Assembly (NCBI GenBank): GCA_029378245.1
Contig: JARKIF010000120.1
Location: 1 to 64,000, forward strand
Direction of reading: 5' to 3'
Length of the DNA: 64,000 nt
DNA from: Roridomyces roridus
Taxonomy: Eukaryota; Basidiomycota; Agaricomycetes; Agaricales; Mycenaceae
Within the stretch, counting starts at the first letter, position 1, and each line of letters opens with the position of its first letter. Below the pieces are notes generated by a model, which saw only the letters and a list, made by a program, of their open reading frames with translations, was not told where the DNA came from and ran no database searches. Positions 55,260 to 64,000 of the stretch are shown here, piece by piece. Position numbers and translations under genes: made by a program.

Positions 55260-56194
55260 CTATGCTACAGTGAGCACCCGGGGCCCCTTGGGCTTGCTCT
55301 TGCGCTCGGCCTTGCGCTGCTTGTACTCTGCATTTGCAACTTTTTGTTCCTTGGTCCACCGCACCTTCTTCACCACCTCGACTCCCTCGCGTCGTGCCTG
55401 TATCCGAACACCACCACGATGGGTTCTTGGAGGAGGGATGACACCCGCTCGTATCTGGGCTGCGTGCTCTTTGTGCCAAGCTGTCGTGACCTGGTCCACC
55501 TTGAACTTGAGCACCTCCTCGTTCATGGCTGCTTCCCGATCCTTGTTCGCCAGCTCGACAGCGCCCTCATAAGCCAGTCGTCGCTCGTTCATCACGCCCT
55601 TGATACGCGCCATCGACTTGCGGCACTAAGAAAATGTTAGAGTGGGGCAGAACATAATGCAACGACGACTCACCCGCGCAGCCTGCACGCGATTCGTTAT
55701 CCGCTCCTTGAGAACCCCCATCCTTCGCATCTCCTCGCGCTGCGTCGCCAGCAGATTGCACTCACGCAGCAGCACGTACCACAGCGTATGCAGATCCTTG
55801 AAGCTCTTCAGCCGTAGCTCCGACGCCTCCCATGACCTTCCTAAATAAAATTTGAGTTAAAGAGACTTGCCAAAAATGCACTGCAACACCAACCGTTCAA
55901 GTTGACGTCCGGGTCATGGAACGTCTCATACTGTTCGTCCCCGCGGAGACCCTTGCCAGATTTAGTACGGAAAAAGCCGTAGAGACCGTGGTCGGGTGAG
56001 AGCTGGGGCGCCGATGGGGGCACGAAAGTAGGCCCGGCAGTCTTTCTGGATCGACGTCCGTGGCTTGTCGGTGCGCTGGTGCTGGCGGCATTTGAGGGAG
56101 AGTTCAGGGCAGCTGCCTCTGCTGGCGCGGCGGCAGACGCGAACTGACGACGCAGGGATATGCGGCAGCCTGCGCGTATTGCAGAAGAGAGCAT
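55260..56194 (-). CDS. MRPL47: mitochondrial large ribosomal subunit protein uL29m
   Basis: Start [20 protein letters not shown], a good presequence (an in-frame upstream ATG at 56240-56242 adds 16 residues). Core: [16 protein letters not shown], then after an intron [37 protein letters not shown] and [16 protein letters not shown]. The segment [17 protein letters not shown] is the MRP-L47/uL29m signature. The basic C-terminal extension ends [13 protein letters not shown]. Three exons. Confidence 0.92.
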
Positions 56195-56255
56195 CGTTCG
56201 GAAAATCAAGGATTGTTTGGCAACCACATCTAGTCCAAACATGTGTACGTAATGG

Positions 56256-57413
56256 CTACTTCATGAGATAGAAATTGGAGACAGAGAGACGACGAGGAAA
56301 GCGAGCAATCACAGGATCCTCGGTCTGAAGGCGAGTTAGAAAGCGACTGAAAGAGGACGGCAAACTCACAATCCAAATTTTATCCGGGGTGGACCACATT
56401 GTAACACCCTTGGCGTCGCAAGCCGCCTGAAGGGTGGTCGTCTGGTCCTCCTGGGGATTTCCCAGGAGGTTAAGAGAGCGCAGTCGCGGTAGGGTATCAA
56501 CGACAGCGACGATGGGCCCCATATCTATACCGGTAGAGTATGTTTGGATGAATAAGGTGAAGTGCTCCAGGGAAGGAGGGAGTGCCGGCAGTGAAACGAG
56601 TGTAGGGACGTTGAGCAGAACTAGCTCCGTTAAATTCGAACACTCCTTGAGAATGGCAGCCGTCTGGGTGTTGTATCGCATAAACCGGAGTGACTGGATG
56701 TGGGGGCAGCACGGCGCGAGATCGGACGATGTGCTGGAGCTGGGCAAATCACGCAGCTCGAGCACACGGAGAGACGAGTGGGAGGAAGAGATTAACCACG
56801 TTAAAACTTCCGAGGATGGCGTGCGGTGGAGCGTGAGTTCATAGAGTTGGGAAGTCGGCGTCCATGCTGGCGGAGAAGCGACAATCTCGACACCGATGGT
56901 CAAGAATTGAATTTGTGGAAATAGTTCGAGCAGCTGGTACAGGAGTGGCGATTGGACACTGCACTCCATGAGTCGCAGTGCCCGGATAGAACGCTGCACG
57001 GTAGCAATGCGCGCCATCGACTGCGGACCGAGAGAAAACAGGCCATTTGCCGCAATGGTCAACTCATAAAGACCACGGCAATGTTCCAGTATCGACACAA
57101 ACGCTGTAAAACTGCCCGAAAGTGTGATGTGGACAGTCCGCACATGCGAAAGAAGGCGAGAATCGGGATAGTTGGCCAGAAATTGAGTGAAAGAGAAAAC
57201 CACGTCGGAGGTGATACGTCTGAAGGAATGAGAGTGCGAAATGAAGAACGGGAATGGTTACCTAAACAAGAGTGTTTGAGCGGGGTCGGTCCAGAGAGAG
57301 TTGACCAAAGAGCATGCACATAAAGTTGAGTAGTCCGAGGCGCTGAAGGGTGGGTTTCTGTAGTATAACTTGGCGAGAATGGCACAGACGATTTCTTGCG
57401 GAAGGTCGAGCAT
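56256..57413 (-). CDS. F-box protein with LRR-like repeats
   Basis: Start MLDLPQEIVCAILAKLYY, a typical F-box first helix; the box continues to SLVNSLWTDPAQTLLFR. A short intron (about 57204-57255) precedes FSFTQFLANYPD and then repeated units such as LYELTIAANGLFSLG, IRALRLMECSVQSP, LRVLELRDLP, IQSLRFMRYN and LTELVLLNVPTLVSL, resembling irregular leucine-rich repeats. The last intron (45 nt, donor GTGAGT, branch TCTAAC) is in frame without stops, so retention adds 15 residues. Such proteins are abundant in agaricomycetes and may be SCF adaptors. Confidence 0.8.
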
Positions 57414-57526
57414 CAAGAGGCCTTTGCTGACCAAGCAAGTCGCGTCTCTTTCCGACGCGTTCCTCCTGTGTCCTCAGGACTTGCTCCCACCACGAGTAGC
57501 CTCGCTCGCGAGCGTCGACAAATCCA

Positions 57527-60500
57527 ATGGCCAGTCTCAATAAACTCGCCATACGAGGCATCCGCAGTTTCGACGACAAACAGATCTCCGTCATCGAGTT
57601 CTTTTCGCCCGTCACGGTCATTGTGGGCCACAACGGTAGCGGAAAGACCACCATCATCGAATGCCTGAAATATGCCACCACGGGCGACCAACCACCCAAC
57701 ACGCGCGGCGGTGCATTCATTCATGACCCCAAGATGGCCAACGAGAAGGAGGTCAAGGCGCAGGTCAAACTACGCTTCAATGCAGCCAACGGCGTCCGCA
57801 TGCTGGCTGTCCGCAATCTCAGTGTCACCGTCAAAAAGACTGCAGGGCTGACGATGAAGACCCTCGAGAGCATTCTTGCGCTCGCTGGCAACAATTCAGA
57901 CAAGGGCGGAAAGGTCTTTCACTTTCTAGTCGTCTGGACTGTCGCTGATGCACCTGTAGCGCGGAGTCATCTCGACCAAGTGCGCCGAAATGGACGCCGA
58001 GATTCCCCAGCTTCTTGGTGTATCCAAAGCTGTCCTCGAAAATGTCATATTCTGTCACCAAGAGGACTCGTACTGGCCTCTAGCCGAGCCTGCGGCTCTG
58101 AAGAAGAAGTTTGACGACATTTTTGAGGCAACCAAGTGGGTGACTACTCTCCTTGGTCCCTTTGACTCACTCAACTCTTTCTCAGATACACCAAAGCCCT
58201 CGACTCGATCAAGGCTCTTCGCAAAGATCGCGTCGCAGAGCTCAAGGCGGAAAAGGAGCGCCTCGAGGGCCTGCTCCGGGAGAAGAACCATTCGGACAAA
58301 CTCAAGGCGCGCATCGCTGACCTCAACCAGACCATTGCTGCCAAGGAGGTCGAGCACGACGATACCAAGAAGTCGTACGACGAGACTGTCATCGCCAACC
58401 AGAAGTTTTACCAATACGCGACGCATTTCCGGGAGCTTTACACCCGCGTGCAAGGTTACGAAGCGAGCATCGCCAAGATTGAGAGTGATTTGGAAGAAGC
58501 CCGAGTTACTCTCCAGGAAGTTCCCGGTCTGTGTATTGACCCATTATCTGTCTCCATTGCTCACAATTTCTTAGGTACTGATCAAGAACTCGAGAAGAAA
58601 CTGAAAAACTCTGACCGGGATGTGGCCGGCAAAAAGTCGAAACTCGCCGCGGAGCAGAACAAGGCCGACAACCTCGACGAAGAGCTGAGTTCTGCACGGA
58701 GGAAGCAAAACGAGTTGGCCAAGAAAGAAGGGACTTTGAAGGCTGAATTCAAAGTAATTGAATATCCACAGCATTGTCATGATACTAACACGTCGTCCAG
58801 GCTCAGCAGCACCGCCTAGCTCAACGCGAGGGCGAAATTCAGGTCGTCGGCGAGAAACTCAAGATCAAGGGCTTCTCGTCCAATCTGGATGCAGAAAAGG
58901 TCATCGTCTTCATGTCAAAGCTCAAAGAGTTGCAGCGAAAGCAACGAGCTGCGGTCGAGAATCTGCAGCAGGAAAGCCGGACCAAAGCTGAAGATTATAC
59001 TCGCAAATCCACGGAGCTGAACAACGCCTTGCAGTCGTTCAAGGCCCAGCGGAGTTCGCTCCAGACCCAGCTTGTAAGCCGACTGTTTCCTTATCTGTCG
59101 CCTCCTGTTTACCTTGGGCATAGACCAAACATCAGTCATCGATTGTCCTATCCGAGCGGCAACTCGAAGCACTCCAGAGCATTCCGTCGGAGCTCGAGAG
59201 TCTGAACGATGACATCGCGGAAAAGCAAGGCCGGGTATCCAAGATTCAAAAGGACATTGCGGGTGCCAAATACGACCAACGTCTGGATGAAAAGACGACG
59301 AGCAGCAAGTCGCTAGAGGAGCGAAGGGATGTCCTGAACTCGGAGTTTAAATCCCTCAACCTTCAATCCGAGTCACGTGCCAAGCTGCAGTTCCAGCGTG
59401 GGGAGGTTCGCAATAAGACTACGGAAATCAAGACGACGATTAGCACTGCGAACCTCACTTTCAGGCGGCTGGTTGGCTCTGAGCCGAATCCGGAGACGAT
59501 GGAGAAGGAGGTTGATCGCGTTCATGGGTAAGTCTACGCCTGCTCTCGAACGCTTTTTTCCCGCTTAGATTTGTTCAGCCTGAAGGAGCAAGAGCTTTCT
59601 GATTTGGAAGGAGAGGCTGCCACGAAGAACGGCACTCTCCAGCAAACCCAGAATCTGCTGAGCAGCCTCAAGATTCAGCTCAAGGCGAAGAAGGAAGAGC
59701 TCAAAGGTGGCGTTTTCTGATAGTGGAAAAAGGCACCAATTCATTCTTTTGTAGGCCTGGAAAAGCGAATCAAGAACGACCTCGAACACGAGAGTCTCGA
59801 TGAAGCCCTCGTGGAGGCCACGGGGGAGGTTGACCATCGGAAAACGTTTGTTCTCATTTGGAATCGGATTTGGGGCTGTAGCTTACAAATCCATAGCATG
59901 TCGGTCACAGCCGCCGGAAGTAGCCAAGTTTACGAGCAGCTGCTCAAACAAGGCAAGCAGAAGAAGGTGTGCGGGGTCTGCGATCGACATATGGAAGATC
60001 ATGAGGTGGTCGTGTTCGAGAAGAATGTAGGCTGTCTTTTTCGTTTTTCTGGGTTTCGGCTGTTGACTCCACATTTCAGCTCAAAGATCAGATAAAGAAG
60101 ACGTCTCCGGAGTCTCTGGCCGCTATTCGTGAAGAATTGGCGGAATGGCAGGCTGAAATGACCAAGTTGCAGAACTTGCGGCCTGTTTTGAACTCGAGAG
60201 ACCAACTCAAGAATGTCGAGGTTCCCGAGCTGGAAGCCAAAATCAAAGAGCAAGACGCGAAGATTCCTGATGCCAGTGCTGCGGCCGAGAAAGTAGCGGA
60301 GAGCATCGAGGATGCCAAGCGGGCTTTGCGGGAGATCAGAACGCTCAAGAATCACGCGCAGACTGTCAGTCGGCTGCAACGCGAGATCAAGAAGGCAAAC
60401 GAGACGATTGAGGTTGTCGAGAAGGAGCTTTCGTCTACGGGGTCGACCAAGTCGGCGGAGGACGTTCAAAACGAGCTGGACGAGCTCCTGGCAGAGATGT

Positions 60501-62219
60501 TTGTCTTGATTGTGGTTGTTTGTTCTCTCTCTGATCTCTCTGCCAACAGTCGCAAGAATGAAAAACAGAAAGAATCTATCATCAAGGAGCGAGACGCTAA
60601 GAATGTCAACGTCCGATCGCTCGAGAATGAGGTCCACGGCCTGGAGATGCAATCAATTGACCTGAAAGCGAAGCTGAAGGAAAAGGTTTCGCTGGAGAAG
60701 AACATTGAGCAGATGAAGAAGGACATTCAAACGTTCACTGCGGATATCAAGGCTCGTTTTTCATGTTTTTCAATTCTCTAGGCTGACCCCCAGTAGGCCG
60801 AGGATGCCAAAATATCGGAAGCGCAGTCACCAATTGACGCACTCGAGACCGACCATTCACAAATCCAGGCAGACCTAGGAGCTCAAATCGCCAATGCCCA
60901 GTCCGCATTCCAGGAGATATCCAGCAGTTGCGATCGATTGGAAAATATTAACAAAAGCATCGACGTGTGAGTTTTTCTTGTCGAGGATTGCAGCTTTTTA
61001 ATCATCTCATATTCATCAGCTACGTGCGCGACAAGGGCGATAAGAAGCTGCAGGAATGCGGGGAGGAGACTGAGCAAGTCAACGCGGAGATTGAGCAGCT
61101 TGGAAAGGACCTCGACGGCCTGAGGCAGGTCATCAAAGCGATGGACAAGGAAATCAACGAAAGCGGGTCATCCCAGGCGATTTTGCGGGAGAACATTCGT
61201 GTTCGGAAGATGGTCAAGGAGATCGAGGAATTGAACGAGAAGATCAAGGGGGAAGATATGGAGAGTGCTGCCAAAGCGAAGCGCAACTTTGAGGAAAAGT
61301 TTACCGCATACAAGACCAAGGAGACGAATCTCCAAACTACGGTGCGTGGTTTGGACGATCTGCACGGCCAGTTCTGACGCCACCTTCAGTACGCTCATCT
61401 TGCTGGCGAGCTGAGTTCGGGTCGGAGCCAGCTGAAGAGCCTGGAGACCGACCTGAAGGATTTCAAGGATGTTAACAAGAAGTATACTGACCAGCTGATC
61501 AAAGTCAAGGTAATCCGACTCGTTTGTTCGTTTGTGCGATACTGAGAACTGGTAGATGTCCGATATGGCGAACAGTGATTTGGAGAAATATGCCAAGGCG
61601 CTTGACAAGTGTGTACCGTCTGGCTTCTCATACGCAATCTAATCTGCATCCAGTGCTATTATGAAGTATCATGGTCTCAAGATGGAGGAGGTCAACGATA
61701 CAATGAAGCATCTGTGGAACAAGACGTATCAGGGGACTGGTACGGCCCGTGCTATATCCTCTGAGCTCAGCACTGATCGCCGATTTAGACATTGACGGTA
61801 TCCGAATCCGGTCGGACGTTGAGGGCGGTGCATCCAAGCGCTCGTACAATTATCGAGTTGTCATGACCAAAGACCAAGTGGAGATGGACATGCGTGGCAG
61901 ATGTTCCGCTGGACAGAAGATGTTGGCGTCCATTATCATCCGCTTGGCCTTGTCGGATTCGTTTGGCCAAAATTGTGGCATCCTTGCGCTCGATGAGCCT
62001 ACCAACGCCCTCGACACCGAGAACATTGATGCTCTGGCAGACAGTCTCGTCGATATCATCAAGGAGCGGAGAAACCACTCCAACTTCCAGCTCATCATCA
62101 TTACTCACGACGAGAATTTCTTGCGCAAGCTGGGCCAGAGCGATGTCATGGAGTACTATTGGCGCGTCTCGCGGGACCAGAGGCAAAAGTCGGTCATTGA
62201 ACGCCAACGATTCCGATAG
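57527..62219 (+). CDS. RAD50: RAD50 DNA repair ATPase
   Basis: SMC-like subunit of the MRN/MRX double-strand-break complex. Start [20 protein letters not shown]. Walker [10 protein letters not shown] is near residue 35, and the Q-loop [14 protein letters not shown] follows. Long coiled coils ([23 protein letters not shown] and many Lys/Glu repeats) flank the zinc hook CGVC (Cys codons 59970-59972 and 59979-59981) in [15 protein letters not shown]. The C-terminal half carries the signature [18 protein letters not shown], Walker [16 protein letters not shown] and the D/H loops ending [10 protein letters not shown]. About fifteen introns. Head-to-head with the F-box gene (113 bp). Confidence 0.95.
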
Positions 62220-62323
62220 TTGTATCACTTTTTTTTCTTGCTTCATTTCATCACTGTACTGCTATACCATCCAATGTGCATATTAGATTCCATGTAATTC
62301 ACCCCAATTGGCGGTGCTTCCAG

Positions 62324-63680
62324 CTATTCTCCTCGCAATAACATTTCCAACGTGCGAATTTCTGTGAGTGGACCATCCGGATCGCCCTCTGGTCCGAGTA
62401 TCCCAACTACGCTTTTCGCGTCTCCCAGATAAGTCTCGGCTTCCTTCTCTGCGTCCTTGTTGTTTTCCGAGAGGAAACTGTTCCAACAAGTTTTCGCCAG
62501 CTCGAGGAGGTGCATGCCTTGAGGACGTCAGAAAGTCCAATAAACATGACAAAGCCACTCACCGATTTGTGGATAATTCGGCGGATAGATGAGCCGATAC
62601 AAGTTGAGGAGGGCGGCACCAGTGGTACGCGCAATTTGGTAAGCTCCGTCGTGGGACGCGTTCCGGAATGTCTCTGCCAGATACGCGATAAAGGATTCGT
62701 GGAACACGGGCAGCAGCTCCTGGGGAAATGACTCTGGGTTCAATTCGCAGGATTCGAGATCCATGAGCTTTTGAACGAGTTGATCTCTGTCGGCTGGCGC
62801 CGGGCTCGGTATTGGCCCAACCTTTTCGAAAAATATGCAAGAATCGCATCGGCATTCGAACTGGTATGAGAGCTGGAAAATCTGCGTCCGGGTCTGGATG
62901 AGAGCTGGATCGAGATATGGCAAGCAGATCTGCGCGCCATTAGCCGTGAAACATATGTAGCTCTTTGTATTATCTCACCTCCTCCCCTGCCGCTATATCG
63001 CGCAGAGCGACAACCTCCATCACAGGAGGCTTGGAAGGAGCCAATATGTACTTGGCGGCGGCATTAGGCAAGCACGAGTGGTTGAACAATCGACTGGCGA
63101 GAGGGAAAATGCCGTGCGCAAATGTCTCGAGATGCGAATGAACGACAAAGTTGTTGTTCCCAAATCTCGAGTACAACTCGGACGCGGAAGGACTTGGGTA
63201 CGCAATAGGTGGTACAGTCGCGGCTGGGCCGGGAAGAAGATCCATGATGCTAGGATTTGAGTCCTCAGCGCCATTCAGCTGAGCGACCAGATGCGACAAA
63301 AGGAGGGCATCCATTTTCTCGTGGGCCGCGAGTGCTTGGAAAGGCATGGACGAGGTGTAGTTATTAAACCGTCTAGCAGTTTATTCAGTCTTCGAGTTCA
63401 AAATCAAAGGACCTACGCACTTGCAAATCTTCTTGTGGTGGGATTTCCATTGCAAAGTTTGGCAGGTCTCGCTGCAATAAAAGTACGATGCACATCCGCT
63501 GCATCGTTGCAGCTGCGCAGCTTTTGTGTGGCAAGTGTCGCATCTTTTACCCTTTTGCTCGGCTATGAGAACGGTGGTAATTGGATCGCAGGACAGGACG
63601 AGAGAGCCAGCGGGGAGATCTCTTGCGGCTACAGTCCTTGATCTTGCTCGTTGATCAGGTTCAAGTCGAAAAGCCATCAT
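62324..63680 (-). CDS. SMYD-type MYND-SET methyltransferase
   Basis: Start MMAFRLEPDQRARSRTVAA (63678-63680). The N-SET part gives GSLVLSCDP. The MYND zinc finger has Cys/His pairs CDTC, CSGC, YCSETC and HHKKIC. The SET region shows SRLFNHSCLPNAAAKY (cofactor/active-site motif), VALRDIAAGEE and, after an intron, ICLPYLDPA, followed by the post-SET Cys cluster FECRCDSC. A C-terminal TPR-like helical part follows (LLNLYRLIYPP, LLELAKTCWNSFL). The substrate (histone or other lysine) is not predictable. Convergent with RAD50. Confidence 0.9.
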
Positions 63681-63769
63681 GATCAAAGGAGGGGACTGAT
63701 TCTGCTACTAGAAGTGTACATCGTAGTGTTGTGCAAGTATTGATACAGTTTGGTATGCTCTCTAAAATC

Positions 63770-64000
63770 CTACGTGCTAGATCCAGCTCCCGTCCCGTTC
63801 CACCATTTGCCGATTTTGGCCGCCCCATAGCGCACGCTCTTGCCCAGACCAGCGCTGACGATGCCCTTCAACGACTGCACGGTCGCAGGATACCGCACAA
63901 TCTGGCGCAACTCTTGAAAGAGAATCAGAATCATATCAGACGAGGAAATAAAGGGCTACCTTCACTAAGCACAGCTGGTAACCGCTCATCACCAGCCAAC
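63770..64000 (-). CDS. C-terminal end of gene cut by right edge
   Basis: The C-terminal exons of a leftward gene. Reading inward: AGDERLPAVLSE, an intron of about 50 nt (donor GTAGCC, acceptor TTTCAAG near 63915-63962), then LRQIVRYPATVQSLKGIVSA, GLGKSVRYGAAKIGKWW and the end NGTGAGSST at 63770. Family not recognised. Confidence 0.5.

Noticed and set aside
1..64000. Transposon, CRISPR array or prokaryotic mobile element
   Set aside because: No terminal repeats, transposase, reverse transcriptase or repeat-spacer pattern was recognised; the genome is eukaryotic.

Overview
The window is a compact, intron-rich fungal nuclear segment. Coding exons are broken by many 45-60 nt GT-AG (sometimes GC-AG) introns with CTAAC-like branch sites. 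Gene families and protein motifs point to a basidiomycete, most likely a wood- or litter-associated agaricomycete. Evidence for this includes an AA9 lytic polysaccharide monooxygenase, a PLAC8 protein, translin, SEN1, RAD50, SGF29 and a Sec14 protein together with adenylate-forming and dienelactone-hydrolase accessory genes. I see no rRNA, tRNA, CRISPR, phage or recognisable transposon.

Layout. 0-6.5 kb: a truncated gene, a PrxQ-type peroxiredoxin with an apparent 1-bp frameshift, an amidohydrolase, and a tandem pair of dienelactone hydrolases divergent from it (an accessory, possibly catabolic, patch), then a small Cys-rich unknown. 6.6-17.7 kb: PP2C phosphatase, NUDCD1-like protein, Sec14, sugar transporter, ZCCHC10-like zinc knuckle protein, V-ATPase proteolipid, small membrane protein. 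17.9-28 kb: mitochondrial uL6, Arc1-like tRNA-binding protein, cyclophilin H, a 2-oxoglutarate oxygenase, a POLE4/Dpb3-like histone-fold protein, SGF29, Hsp20, translin. 28-38 kb: two large RNA helicases, SEN1 and DHX37/Ecm16, converging. 38.7-48.7 kb: PLAC8, AA9, a long F-box protein, NDUFAF6, derlin, RNA polymerase I/III subunit AC2, a degenerate NDK-domain repeat protein. 48.9-53 kb: a large fusion of an adenylation domain with a ferric-reductase-like membrane and NAD(P)-binding region. 53-54.9 kb: a gene-poor stretch. 54.9-64 kb: SDHAF1 (LYR), mitochondrial uL29, F-box/LRR-like protein, RAD50, a SMYD (MYND-SET) protein, and a truncated gene at the right edge.

Most genes are housekeeping and independent, packed head-to-head or tail-to-tail with very small gaps (15 bp between the stops of uL6m and Arc1; 41 bp between the starts of NDUFAF6 and derlin). 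The accessory genes are the peroxiredoxin/amidohydrolase/hydrolase patch, the sugar transporter, AA9 and the adenylation-reductase fusion. The most unusual observations are: an intron of the hydrolase pair that is identical between the copies while the exons around it have diverged; an NDK domain lacking its catalytic His and carrying four copies of an undescribed PR..R..ALR motif; the carrier-less adenylation/ferric-reductase fusion; repeated GC-AG introns, one of which splits a zinc knuckle; and a shared GATCACG element in two divergent promoters.

Exon boundaries were derived by hand from reading frame and splice signals. Product calls rest on recognised motifs, not on database searches.
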